Shown here piece after piece: positions 43,017 through 51,280 of a DNA stretch of 64,000 bases. Below the pieces are notes generated by a model. It searched no databases. It was not told where the DNA came from and saw only the letters and a program-made list of their open reading frames with translations. A program made the position numbers and the translations under genes. The stretch covers positions 2,852,001 to 2,916,000 of the forward strand of contig NC_009922.1 of assembly GCF_000018325.1 (NCBI RefSeq), written 5' to 3'. Numbering within the stretch: the first letter of the stretch is position 1; the number at the start of each line of letters is the position of its first letter. This stretch comes from Alkaliphilus oremlandii OhILAs (GTDB taxonomy: Bacteria; Bacillota; Clostridia; Peptostreptococcales; Natronincolaceae).

Positions 43017-44438
43017 ATGAATGTTTCTTATTTAAGTAAATATACGGTTGTCCAAATATTTAAATCCAACGAGTTTCAAAAGGTATATATTGCTACGGAC
43101 AACAATACCAATCAAGCGGTGGTAATCAATCATATTTTTTCTGGAGAAGGTAGTCCAACACTGAGTTTGATCGAAAGCTTATATGAAAATCCATTAAATA
43201 ATGTCCTTCATTTTGAACCAGTGGAAGATGGTGTGGTTCTCGTTACGAAAGTAGAGGAAGGTCTTTCCTTGAACGATTACTTGGAGGAAGCCTTGCCGAG
43301 CTTTACTAAAAGAGTTCATTTGATTCATCAATACTTAGAAGGAATTCAAAAATATGATTTTCTACCGAATCCTATAAAATCTATTTTAGCCGATCCATCT
43401 CAGATTATTTTAAGCAAGGATCGCATCTATTTTGATGAACTGATTATCTTCGACGAAAATACTGCCAATGCAGTAGGCTTTCAGCCTACGATGGATCACA
43501 TTATATCTGTATTAAAAGATTTGACCAAGCTACAAAATATTGATTATGACGAACTTCCTTTGTTCATTCATACTATTGGCTTCTTAGATGAAATCCAAAA
43601 AAATAAGCATACATATACCAGCATTCATCAACTGTTGGGTGACTTCGAAAAAATCGATCTTGGTGATTCCTCTAGTATTGATGATACTGAAAATATATTC
43701 CATGCCCAGCAAGGCGCCTTTGGTGCCCAGCAGGGGCTATCCTATCTTGAACCGACGAGCTTAGTAGGAAAAAAGGTGAGCGCTATTGATGAGGATATCA
43801 TCCGAATGGCAGATAAAAGCAATAAACGAAGTTTTACCGTTGCCATTGGTACCGCTGGCGCCATTACTGTCGCTGTAGCAGGAATGTTGATGTTTAAGTC
43901 AATTCTCCCTATAGAAAACAATATTTCTGCAGATCAGAAGATGCCGCCCCATGAGATTGCCAGTGTACAGAATGTGGCTGGTGAAGAGAAGGAAGTGACT
44001 TCTTCTAAAGAAGTGGGCGCAGCGGATCTTGGTGGTGATGCAATTGGTCCCAATAAAAATATCACTTATGTGAGTGAACACATCCAGCAAAACCACGTTC
44101 CTACCAAATACGGCGATTTTTCATTGGTTATATCCGGTGACGATGTAGGACCGCACACAGTATCCATCCATGAAGAATCCATTCATAAAGAGGGCTCTCA
44201 GTTTATCTTATGGGTCAAAGCAGACTCCAGTGAAGCCTTTAAGGTAACGGTAAAGGGTTATGTCAACAATGTATCGACCTTTAATAAAACAGTGACACAT
44301 CAACCGTTATTTACCAATGGCTGGGAATTGATACAAATTCCTTTCAATACCGATGTAGATGGTGATCTTGAGGTTATTTTTGACGATGTTACCGGAACTC
44401 TGTGGATCGGTAAAATTGCCATCGATACTCTAAAATAA
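43017..44438 (+). CDS. Single-pass membrane pseudokinase with extracellular beta domain
   Basis: 473 residues. Residues 8-45 look like a Ser/Thr-kinase N-lobe (YTVVQIFKSNEFQKVYIATD), but the lysine of the VAIK strand is Asn38 (AVVINHI). LVTKVEEGLSLNDYL at 75-89 resembles the hinge, and DPSQIILSKDRIYFDELIIF at 126-145 the catalytic and DFG strands, without HRD or DFG residues. An acidic linker and a membrane helix at 273-296 follow. The outer part (350-473) resembles a carbohydrate-binding jelly-roll (FILWVKADSS, GWELIQIPF). A sensing or scaffolding role is inferred. Its stop codon lies in repeat B5. Start: ATG preceded by AGGGTGGG. Confidence 0.75.
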   Translation: MNVSYLSKYTVVQIFKSNEFQKVYIATDNNTNQAVVINHIFSGEGSPTLSLIESLYENPLNNVLHFEPVEDGVVLVTKVEEGLSLNDYLEEALPSFTKRVHLIHQYLEGIQKYDFLPNPIKSILADPSQIILSKDRIYFDELIIFDENTANAVGFQPTMDHIISVLKDLTKLQNIDYDELPLFIHTIGFLDEIQKNKHTYTSIHQLLGDFEKIDLGDSSSIDDTENIFHAQQGAFGAQQGLSYLEPTSLVGKKVSAIDEDIIRMADKSNKRSFTVAIGTAGAITVAVAGMLMFKSILPIENNISADQKMPPHEIASVQNVAGEEKEVTSSKEVGAADLGGDAIGPNKNITYVSEHIQQNHVPTKYGDFSLVISGDDVGPHTVSIHEESIHKEGSQFILWVKADSSEAFKVTVKGYVNNVSTFNKTVTHQPLFTNGWELIQIPFNTDVDGDLEVIFDDVTGTLWIGKIAIDTLK

Positions 44439-44697
44439 AGTTTGTTCGCTCTGGCTCACAAACTTTATGGCGCACTTAATTCTAGGTAAAGCTTAGAATT
44501 CAAGTGCTTAAAATAAAATTTGTTCGCTCTTCCTCACAAGCTTTATGGCGCACTTAATTCTAGATAAAACTTAGAATTCAAGTGCTTAAAATAAAATTTG
44601 TTTGCTCTGCCTCACAAACTTTATGGCGCACTTAATTCTAGGTAAAGCTTAGAATTCAAGTGCTTAAAATAAAGCTTATTCACCTACATTCACAAAT
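44431..44697 (+). repeat. Family B tandem array (B5), exact 78-bp period
   Basis: Units start at 44431, 44509, 44587 and 44665 (partial). Each carries hairpin 1 (ATAAARTTTGT, 12-base loop, ACAARCTTTAT) and hairpin 2 (CACTTAATTCTA, short loop, TAGAATTCAAGTG). The first unit supplies the last codons and stop of the pseudokinase gene; the last abuts the spmB stop. Confidence 0.92.
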
Positions 44698-45230
44698 TAT
44701 AAAAAGAAATAAGTACAAATAACCAGGGCTGCCACCATAGATGCTAGATGCGATATGAGGGCAGCTCCTACTACGTGCCTGCCTCTCCTTATGCCTACAG
44801 AGCCAAAATATACACCCATGGTGTAGAAAATAGTCTCTGCAGAGCCCATCATTGTAGAGCTGAGTCTTCCAATAAAACTATCCGCACCATAGGTATTTAA
44901 AATATCCTTTAAGATGGCCAATGCACCACTCCCGGAAATAGGTCGCATGATGACTAAAGGAAGTACCTCTGCCGGAATCCCGATCCAAGCCATGATCGGC
45001 TCTGCTCCCTTAATTAAATAATCGATGGCACCGGATTTTCTCATGAAGCCAATGGCAATAAAAATAGCCACCAAATAAGGCATTAAAGATATGGCAGATT
45101 TGAATCCATCGGCTGCTCCTTCTACAAAGGCTTCGTATAGATTCACTCTTTTAATCCATCCATGTATCAATATGATCGTCATCATTACGGGAATTGCTAT
45201 GATAGATAAATAGCTGAGTATTCTGATCAT
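44697..45230 (-). CDS. spmB: Spore maturation protein B
   Basis: 177 residues with four or five membrane segments and the nucleoside-recognition/Gate fold (FVEGAADGFKSAISLMPYLV, MRPISGSGALAILKDILNTY). SpmA and SpmB together affect spore core dehydration and heat resistance. It overlaps spmA by 4 bp, and the final codons meet repeat B5. Start: ATG after GGAGGT. Confidence 0.93.
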   Translation of the reverse strand: MIRILSYLSIIAIPVMMTIILIHGWIKRVNLYEAFVEGAADGFKSAISLMPYLVAIFIAIGFMRKSGAIDYLIKGAEPIMAWIGIPAEVLPLVIMRPISGSGALAILKDILNTYGADSFIGRLSSTMMGSAETIFYTMGVYFGSVGIRRGRHVVGAALISHLASMVAALVICTYFFL

Positions 45231-45799
45231 TTTTTTACCTCCATTATTTTACATGCAATAATTCCTACCACAGTGGATACAATAGTAGCTAAAATTGATG
45301 TGATGATAATTTCTGATGGATTGTTGGAGCCTGCATCGGATCTTAGTTTTAATATGGTCAGAGGAATTAGTTGAATGGAAGACATGTTAATCACTAAAAA
45401 CATGACCATGGCGTTGGTTGCTGTTTTTTTGTCTGGGTTTAACTTCTGCAATTCTTCCATGGCTTTTAGTCCAAGGGCTGTAGCGGAATTTCCGGCACCA
45501 AACATATTTGCAACCATGTTCATCATCATAGCTCCTATTGCAGGATGGTTCTGTGGCACCTGGGGAAACAGAACCCGAGTTATTGGCTTCATCAATTTTG
45601 CAAAGCTATTAATGAGTCCAGATTTCTTGGCAATATTCATCAGTCCAAGCCAGAAGGACATAATTCCAGTTAAACCTATGGCAAATACAATGGCTTCTCC
45701 GGTATCATGTATAATGACATCGTTTATGACTTCAGGCTTCCCTGTGAGTACGGCAACTGCGATTCCTATTAATATCATCACGATCCAAATTACATTCAT
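45227..45799 (-). CDS. spmA: Spore maturation protein A
   Basis: 190 residues, membrane protein of the Gate family. Motifs: VINDVIIHDTGEAIVFAIGL, then HPAIGAMMMNMVANMFGAGN with the conserved Asn/Gly run. Partner of SpmB in dehydrating the spore core. In Bacillus the pair is next to dacB; here it stands alone. Start: ATG after AAAGGATG. Confidence 0.93.
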   Translation of the reverse strand: MNVIWIVMILIGIAVAVLTGKPEVINDVIIHDTGEAIVFAIGLTGIMSFWLGLMNIAKKSGLINSFAKLMKPITRVLFPQVPQNHPAIGAMMMNMVANMFGAGNSATALGLKAMEELQKLNPDKKTATNAMVMFLVINMSSIQLIPLTILKLRSDAGSNNPSEIIITSILATIVSTVVGIIACKIMEVKK

Positions 45800-45900
45800 T
45801 TATGTGCATCCTTTCTTGTTTTAATCTATTATATGATGGGAGGCTTTTCCCATATGTGGATTTGGATCATGCCCCTAGATTCGTTAAAAATTTGACTTTG

Positions 45901-45930
45901 TTGGCTATTATTAGGTAACTTTGATATAAT
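45901..45930 (+). promoter_or_regulatory. Sigma-A promoter of pncB
   Basis: TTGGCT (45901-45906) and TATAAT (45925-45930) with 18-bp spacing, about 60 bp before the ATG. Confidence 0.55.
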
Positions 45931-45988
45931 AGATAGAAATTAGTCACATGGTGTAATATTACAAATTTAACCAAAGGAAGGTATAGAA

Positions 45989-47422
45989 ATGAAAAATTTG
46001 ACTCTGCTGACAGATCTCTATCAGCTCACTATGATGAATGGGTATCTTAAAAATGGCGCTGATGAGAATGTTGTCATCTTTGATCTTTTCTTTAGAACGA
46101 ATCCTTGTAACAATAGCTATACGATGATAGCGGGAATTGAACAGGTCATCGATTATATCGAAAACCTTAAGTTCGATGAAGAAAGTCTCGTTTATTTAAA
46201 AGGACTCAATCTTTTTGATGATGAATTTATTGACTATTTAAGAAATTTCAAATTCACTGGAACGATTTATGGCGTTGACGAAGGAACTGTAATGTTCCCT
46301 TACGAACCCATTTTAAGGGTAAAGGCGCCTGTGATACAAGCTCAATTAATTGAAACGACTTTATTAAATATAGTAAACTTCCAATCCCTGATCGCTACAA
46401 AAGCTGCTCGTATCTGCTCTGCTGCAGACGGAGATCCAGTTTTTGAGTTCGGTCTGAGACGTGCTCAAGGTCCAGATGCTGGTGTTTATGGTGCTCGAGC
46501 TGCAGTTATTGGTGGTTGCGTGGGGACTTCCAATGTTCTTGCAGGTAAAAGGTTTGATATTCCTGTGGTCGGTACCCATGCTCATAGCTGGATTCAATCC
46601 TTCGATTCAGAACTAGAAGCGTTCCGTGCCTATGCCCGGTCCTATCCAAATAGCACTACCCTCCTTGTAGATACTTACAATGTTCTGCACAGCGGCGTAC
46701 CGAATGCGATTACTGTTTTTAACGAATTGAAAGAACAGGGATATGAACCGAAAGGAATTCGAATCGACTCTGGCGATATCGCTTATTTATCTAAGGAAGC
46801 CCGTAAAATGCTGGATGCTGCTGGTCTCCCAAATGTTAAGATTACAGCATCCAGTGACTTAGATGAAGATGTGATCAATAATTTAAAATTACAAGGTGCG
46901 GCCATTGATTTCTGGGGTGTTGGCACCAATCTCATCACATCCAAAAGCTGTCCTGCCTTAGGTGGTGTATATAAGCTTTCTGCAATTGAAGTGGATGGCC
47001 AAATTATTCCTAAGATTAAGATTTCTGAAAATCCTGAAAAAATTACGAATCCTGGTTATAAAAAAGTAGTCCGTATTTATGATAAAGAAAATAAGAAAGC
47101 ACAAGCCGATTTGATTATGTTAGATTCGGAAGAAATTAACACCAATGAGCCCCTAACGATCTTCCACCCGATCTATACATGGAAAAAGAAGACCTTTAGA
47201 AATTATGAGACCAAAGACCTTCTCGTTCCAATTTATGAACAAGGAAAATTGGTTTACGAAAGAAAGACCATAAAAGAAATAAGGAAACATGCGCAAAGTG
47301 AGTTGGATTCCCTGTGGCCTGAATATCGCCGTTTAAATAGACCGCAACTGTACAAGGTTGATCTTTCTAAAAAACTTTGGGATTTAAAAAACCAAATGAT
47401 GGATCAGTTCCGCGAAGAATAA
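45989..47422 (+). CDS. pncB: Nicotinate phosphoribosyltransferase
   Basis: 477 residues, long-form NAPRTase. LTLLTDLYQLTMMNGYLKNG at the start, FRTNPCNNSYTMIAGIEQVI, the conserved EFGLRRAQGPDAG near 150, GTHAHSWIQSF, and the phosphate-binding end IDFWGVGTNLITSK. It converts nicotinate and PRPP to nicotinate mononucleotide with ATP in the NAD salvage path. Alone on the plus strand with its own promoter. Start: ATG after AAAGGAAGG. Confidence 0.95.
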   Translation: MKNLTLLTDLYQLTMMNGYLKNGADENVVIFDLFFRTNPCNNSYTMIAGIEQVIDYIENLKFDEESLVYLKGLNLFDDEFIDYLRNFKFTGTIYGVDEGTVMFPYEPILRVKAPVIQAQLIETTLLNIVNFQSLIATKAARICSAADGDPVFEFGLRRAQGPDAGVYGARAAVIGGCVGTSNVLAGKRFDIPVVGTHAHSWIQSFDSELEAFRAYARSYPNSTTLLVDTYNVLHSGVPNAITVFNELKEQGYEPKGIRIDSGDIAYLSKEARKMLDAAGLPNVKITASSDLDEDVINNLKLQGAAIDFWGVGTNLITSKSCPALGGVYKLSAIEVDGQIIPKIKISENPEKITNPGYKKVVRIYDKENKKAQADLIMLDSEEINTNEPLTIFHPIYTWKKKTFRNYETKDLLVPIYEQGKLVYERKTIKEIRKHAQSELDSLWPEYRRLNRPQLYKVDLSKKLWDLKNQMMDQFREE

Positions 47423-47574
47423 TTATTATTATTTTCCAATTTCCTATTGACTAATAATGGAATAATTGGTATTCTTTAAAGGAAGGTTGTCGAATTATGT
47501 AACATAGAGTATTTTTTTCTCCTATGTTGTATTATATGAATCTTATATTTCACTAGAAAGAAGGGGGATTTCAA

Positions 47575-47814
47575 TTGAAATCAACAGGTATTGTAAGAAA
47601 AGTAGACGAACTTGGTCGGGTGGTTCTACCCATCGAACTTAGAAGAACATTAAATATTGCAGAAAAGGATGCTTTGGAAATCTATGTAGATGAACAAAAC
47701 ATCATTTTGAAGAAATATGAGCCAGCTTGTATATTCTGCGATAATGCTAAAAACATTACCCTTTATAAAGGAAAAAATATCTGCGGCGATTGCTTTGCAG
47801 AACTAAAAAAATAG
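47575..47814 (+). CDS. abrB: AbrB-family transition-state regulator with C-terminal Cys4 motif
   Basis: 79 residues. The AbrB swapped-hairpin domain spans 1-50 (TGIVRKVDELGRVVLPIELR). The tail holds CIFC (52-55) and CGDC (70-73), a probable zinc ribbon, where Bacillus AbrB has an oligomerisation domain. AbrB represses stationary-phase and sporulation genes. It is divergent from rsmI, matching the abrB/yabC neighbourhood in Bacillus. Start is the TTG at 47575 after AAGGGGGA. Confidence 0.93.
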   Translation: MKSTGIVRKVDELGRVVLPIELRRTLNIAEKDALEIYVDEQNIILKKYEPACIFCDNAKNITLYKGKNICGDCFAELKK

Positions 47815-47854
47815 TCTTCATTATGTAATATACTCTTCTTGTAAATTACATTTA

Positions 47855-47881
47855 AAAGAGCCCTTTCTGGGCTCTTTATTT
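47855..47881 (+). terminator. Bidirectional terminator between abrB and rsmI
   Basis: AAAGAGCCC/GGGCTCTTT with a five-base loop, followed by TTTATTTTTCT on the plus strand and TTTTAAAT on the minus strand. Confidence 0.85.
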
Positions 47882-47900
47882 TTCTGCTTCTTAAATTGAG

Positions 47901-48746
47901 TTATAAATCTAAGGATTCCTTATATACCTCTCGCTTTGAAATATTTCTAAGTCGAGCAACTTCTTTAATTGCCGCTTTCTTGTCCATTCCCTGCTCTATG
48001 AACATCAATATATGCTCTTTCATGGGGATTTCCTCAAGTCTACTCTGCTCTTCTAAAAGCTTTTCCTCTAAATTTGCACCTTCACATAGAACGACCATTT
48101 CTCCCTTGGGTGGATTCTGTTCTAAATGGGCTATGATTTCCGATAAGCTGCCACGGATGAACTCCTCGTATTTTTTCGTCAGCTCTCTTCCTACAACAGC
48201 TTGCCGATCTCCGAATATATTTAAAACATCCGCCAATGTGCTGAGAATTCGATGAGGCGCCTCGTAGAAAATCAATGTCCGATCTTCTTTTCGGATCAGC
48301 TCCAATCTCTTTTTTCTATTTTTCTTGTCTCGATCTAAAAATCCTTCGAAGGTAAATTTGTTCGTATCCAATCCAGATGCTACTAAAGCCAAAATTGATG
48401 CCGTAGCTCCCGGTAAAACATAGAATGGGATTTCTTCCTCAATGCATAATTTTATAATATCTGCACCAGGGTCCGATATCCCTGGCATTCCAGCATCTGA
48501 AACTAGGGCGATGTTTTCTCCCTCTAAAAGCTTATGGATTAATATTTGCCCTTTTCCTTTTTTGTTGTGCTCGTGGTAGCTGATTAAAGGTTTTTGTATT
48601 TCAAAATGATTCAATAGCTTTAGCGTATGTCTCGTGTCTTCCGCAGCCACTAAATCTACAGCCTTCAATGTGTTCAGCACTCTGATTGTAATATCCTCCA
48701 AGTTTCCGATGGGTGTAGGGCAGATATAGAGCGTACCCTTATTCAT
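47901..48746 (-). CDS. rsmI: 16S rRNA C1402 2'-O-methyltransferase
   Basis: 281 residues of the tetrapyrrole-methylase fold: LYICPTPIGNLEDITIRVLN, VAAEDTRHTLKLLNHF, LVSDAGMPGISDPGADIIKL, FYEAPHRILSTL. It methylates the ribose of C1402 in 16S rRNA. It overlaps trmN6 by 8 bp. Confidence 0.95.
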   Translation of the reverse strand: MNKGTLYICPTPIGNLEDITIRVLNTLKAVDLVAAEDTRHTLKLLNHFEIQKPLISYHEHNKKGKGQILIHKLLEGENIALVSDAGMPGISDPGADIIKLCIEEEIPFYVLPGATASILALVASGLDTNKFTFEGFLDRDKKNRKKRLELIRKEDRTLIFYEAPHRILSTLADVLNIFGDRQAVVGRELTKKYEEFIRGSLSEIIAHLEQNPPKGEMVVLCEGANLEEKLLEEQSRLEEIPMKEHILMFIEQGMDKKAAIKEVARLRNISKREVYKESLDL

Positions 48747-49506
48747 TTACCTCATCCCCTTTCTCTATTTCAGTCCTGCCGTAGATTTTGAATATTTCCT
48801 CTGTATAGCTTCCATCCTTATGGTATACGTATAGGGGATCCAATATTTTAAGCTCTGGCTTTGCTGCCTTTACGCATTCTATCAGCAGTAGGTTTGGTTT
48901 TTTATCGTAGGTAGGGTGGATTAATTGTAGTTTTTTAGGCTCCAATTTATACTGCCTGCAATAAACCATGATGTCTGCTAAACGTATGGGGCGGTGTACC
49001 ATAAAAAATTTCCCATTATGCTTTAAAAGTCTAGAAGCCGTTCGAATTACATCCTCTAAGGTACATTTCACCTCATGACGGGATATGGCTTTTTTGTCCT
49101 CTATGTTCAATAATCCTTCGGGGTGCATATAAGGTGGGTTTGAAGTTACGACATCATAGCCATTTACGTCTAGATTTTTTTCTGCATCTTTCAAATCCAT
49201 ATTCAGTACATGAATCCGATCTGCTAAATGGTTCAGCTGAACGCTGCGCTGGGCCATATCCGCTACCTCTTTTTGTATTTCCAGGGCCGTAATGTGGCTG
49301 GTTTGGCTTTTCCCTGCCAGTAAAATAGGGATGATCCCTGTTCCAGTCCCTAAGTCCACAACCTTCGCATTCTTTTTTAAAGTTACAAAGTTCGCTAATA
49401 AAACTGCATCGATACCGAAGCAAAATCCCTTTGGATTTTGTATGATTTTTAAATTATTTATTTGTAAATCGTCCACTCTTTCATAATCCTTGACCAAGTT
49501 TTCCAT
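48739..49506 (-). CDS. trmN6: tRNA1(Val) A37 N6-methyltransferase (YabB-like)
   Basis: 255 residues. The class-I SAM fold has KVVDLGTGTGIIPILLAGKS and the N6-adenine motif SNPPYMHPEG. Residues 185-255 carry the family C-terminus (RPIRLADIMVYCRQYKLEPK). Equivalent to yabB of Bacillus; the small yazA between yabB and yabC is absent. Start: ATG after AAGGAG. The 283 bp before the next gene contain repeat B6 and otherwise nothing recognisable. Confidence 0.9.
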   Translation of the reverse strand: MENLVKDYERVDDLQINNLKIIQNPKGFCFGIDAVLLANFVTLKKNAKVVDLGTGTGIIPILLAGKSQTSHITALEIQKEVADMAQRSVQLNHLADRIHVLNMDLKDAEKNLDVNGYDVVTSNPPYMHPEGLLNIEDKKAISRHEVKCTLEDVIRTASRLLKHNGKFFMVHRPIRLADIMVYCRQYKLEPKKLQLIHPTYDKKPNLLLIECVKAAKPELKILDPLYVYHKDGSYTEEIFKIYGRTEIEKGDEVNE

Positions 49507-49686
49507 TTTAATTCTCCTTGCTATAATTTGTGCAATGGCTCGCAGCGCGAATGTCTTCTCTTCCGTTTAATATTAACATTTTATCATTGCTCTTAGGTTC
49601 TATCAAGGAGCCTCTGATTTTCATTGCAACATATAACTTGCTCCCTTATGCTGTTATACTTAGTTTAAAGCTTTCCTTTAAGCTTT

Positions 49687-49771
49687 CAGTGCTCAAATAA
49701 AGCTTATTCGACTAGGCTCACAAATTTTATGTCCACTCAACTCTAGATAAAACTTGGAGTTTCAAGTGCTC
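49687..49771 (+). repeat. Family B copy (B6)
   Basis: AAATAAAGCTTATTCGACTAGGCTCACAAATTTTAT, then CCACTCAACTCTAGATAAAACTTGGAGTTTCAAGTG. Its end runs straight into the T-run of the following minus-strand terminator (TTTTTTTTTGAGCACTTGAAACTC). Confidence 0.8.
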
Positions 49772-49807
49772 AAAAAAAAATGATGAGACTTAATCTGTCT
49801 CATCATT
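49772..49807 (-). terminator. Intrinsic terminator overlapping the stop of the small acidic gene
   Basis: AATGATGAGAC/GTCTCATCATT stem followed on the minus strand by nine T. The stop TAA is in the loop. Confidence 0.88.
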
Positions 49808-50008
49808 ACAATATATATATTTGTAGGAATAACTATAGGGTTCTTCCATCTTTTGTGAGGACTTGCTATACAACTCATTCATATCCAACTCCGAGACTTT
49901 CTCACTAAAAATGTACTCTAGAACATTTTCGATAAAATTTTCACAAATGCAACCAGTATTGCTCATCGTTTCTTCTTCTGTCCAAAATACCATTTCCTCC
50001 AGTAACAT
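49790..50008 (-). CDS. Small acidic protein of unknown function
   Basis: 72 residues if it starts at the ATG at 50008, which follows ATAGGGGAT by six bases; a GTG at 50080 would give 96 residues but sits only a few bases after the predicted transcript start. The protein is strongly acidic, with CIC near residue 19, a helical VLEYIFSEKVSELDMNELYS stretch and a Tyr/Ser-rich SYSYKYIYC end. A good promoter and a strong terminator bracket it, so it is probably real. No family recognised. Confidence 0.6.
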   Translation of the reverse strand: MLLEEMVFWTEEETMSNTGCICENFIENVLEYIFSEKVSELDMNELYSKSSQKMEEPYSYSYKYIYCNDETD

Positions 50009-50092
50009 AGTACTATCCCCTATCTTCGTTATATTTTCTAGCACCTCTATATTAAATTCATAAGAAAAAAGGTATAACACCTCGTTACTTTC

Positions 50093-50121
50093 ATTATATA
50101 CTCATGTTATTTTTTTAACAA
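50093..50121 (-). promoter_or_regulatory. Promoter of the small acidic protein gene
   Basis: TTGTTA (50121-50116) and TATAAT (50098-50093), 17-bp spacing on the minus strand. Confidence 0.6.
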
Positions 50122-50305
50122 GTAGTTTTTGCTATTATTATTTATTTTTGTATAAAATTTTAAATGCTTCTTTACTATACCTATGAAAGGATTCCTCATA
50201 GAATTTACCACTTTCAATTTCTTATATCTACCACATTACTTCTTGAAGTTTAGGTAGTTTTGGACTTTCAGTGCCAAGTTGCCCGCATTAGCCCCATAAT
50301 AAACA

Positions 50306-50334
50306 CAGGTAGCACAACACCGTTATGCTACCTG
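50306..50334 (-). terminator. Hairpin after the PPGL-motif gene
   Basis: CAGGTAGCA/TGCTACCTG stem with an 11-base loop. The T-tract is weak (TGTTTATT). The spacer 50122-50305 shows nothing else. Confidence 0.55.
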
Positions 50335-50344
50335 CTTCTATATC

Positions 50345-51136
50345 CTATTTAATTCGAATGGATGTAACCTTGTTGTCTTCTACATAGATTATTACTTCTT
50401 CGTCTAATTCAATCTTAGAGAGATTTACATCCTTGTCTACGGAAAACACTTTAATGTCGTTCTCTATTTTAATGATAATCAAAGGATTTTTTCCTTCATA
50501 TTTAGCAAGAATCTTTCCTTCTATTCTTCGATCCTCTGTATCTTTAATGCCCTCTATCAGTGTTACTTTGTCATTATCTAAGGTAAGCTTTACTTCCATT
50601 CCATTTTCTAAATCATCCAGCTTTGATTTTTCTCCATTCATTTTAACTACAACATTGGAATCTAATTGGTACTCAACGGTTTTCTCATCTTTATAGAGAT
50701 ATACTTTCTTTTGATCCTTTATTGCTACTAAAAACTTTCCGTTCACAGTATACTGGGCATCTTCTGTTCTTGTAGCTTTCAGTTCTGTAACGGTATTATC
50801 CTTGTCTAGTTTGATAGCAACCTCATCGCCTTTTCTAAGGTCTTCAAATTTTATATCTTTTTTATCTAATTGAATTTTAGCTTTTTCTGAAACTAGTAGG
50901 TTGAGTAACGCCGTTCCGTCTTCAATGGTTATTCTTCTTTCCTTAAGGTCTATTTCTTTTATCGTTGCCTCATATTCCTTGTTGTCCTTTTCCTGTTGAA
51001 TAAATTTCTTCTGGATTCCAGGAGGCAAACCGCCCTTCTTAGCTAATCCTGGTGGTATGTGTTGTGCACTTACTGAAGAGACTCCCATCATTAACGCTAA
51101 ACATAAAGTTGTTAAGCTGACCAAATGCTTTTTCAT
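50345..51136 (-). CDS. Secreted three-repeat beta protein with PPGL motif
   Basis: 263 residues. Signal peptide MKKHLVSLTTLCLALMMGVS... (cleavage near SAQ, residue 25) is followed by the HIPPGLAKKGGLPPGI motif. Three imperfect repeats of about 65 residues follow, each built of short beta strands: EATIKEIDLKERRITIEDG, VNGKFLVAIKDQKKVYLY, IEGKILAKYEGKNPLIIIKI. The charge pattern is Lys/Asp/Glu-rich. It lies after rsgI, separated by a palindrome, and may be part of the SigI regulon as an extracellular or wall-bound factor (inference). Start: ATG eight bases after AGGAGG. Confidence 0.75.
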   Translation of the reverse strand: MKKHLVSLTTLCLALMMGVSSVSAQHIPPGLAKKGGLPPGIQKKFIQQEKDNKEYEATIKEIDLKERRITIEDGTALLNLLVSEKAKIQLDKKDIKFEDLRKGDEVAIKLDKDNTVTELKATRTEDAQYTVNGKFLVAIKDQKKVYLYKDEKTVEYQLDSNVVVKMNGEKSKLDDLENGMEVKLTLDNDKVTLIEGIKDTEDRRIEGKILAKYEGKNPLIIIKIENDIKVFSVDKDVNLSKIELDEEVIIYVEDNKVTSIRIK

Positions 51137-51211
51137 TTTTCATTCCTCCTAAATTTTATATTCTAGTATGTATCCTTAGAGCCTTTAAATCCTACTCTAT
51201 TAAATTAATAC

Positions 51212-51236
51212 GGCTACCTAAAATTTTTAGGTAGCC
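51212..51236. terminator. Palindrome between rsgI and the PPGL gene
   Basis: GGCTACCTAAAA/TTTTAGGTAGCC, near-perfect. It could attenuate transcription out of rsgI; the T-run is short on both strands. Confidence 0.5.
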
Positions 51237-51280
51237 TTTGAAGGGAAAGAATGTAACTTTTTTAAAAGTATTTTCTCATT

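Noticed and set aside
44431..44697. Possible CRISPR array (regular repeats)
   Set aside because: The 78-bp units are contiguous, with no unique spacers between short repeats, and no cas genes are present. It is a tandem repeat.
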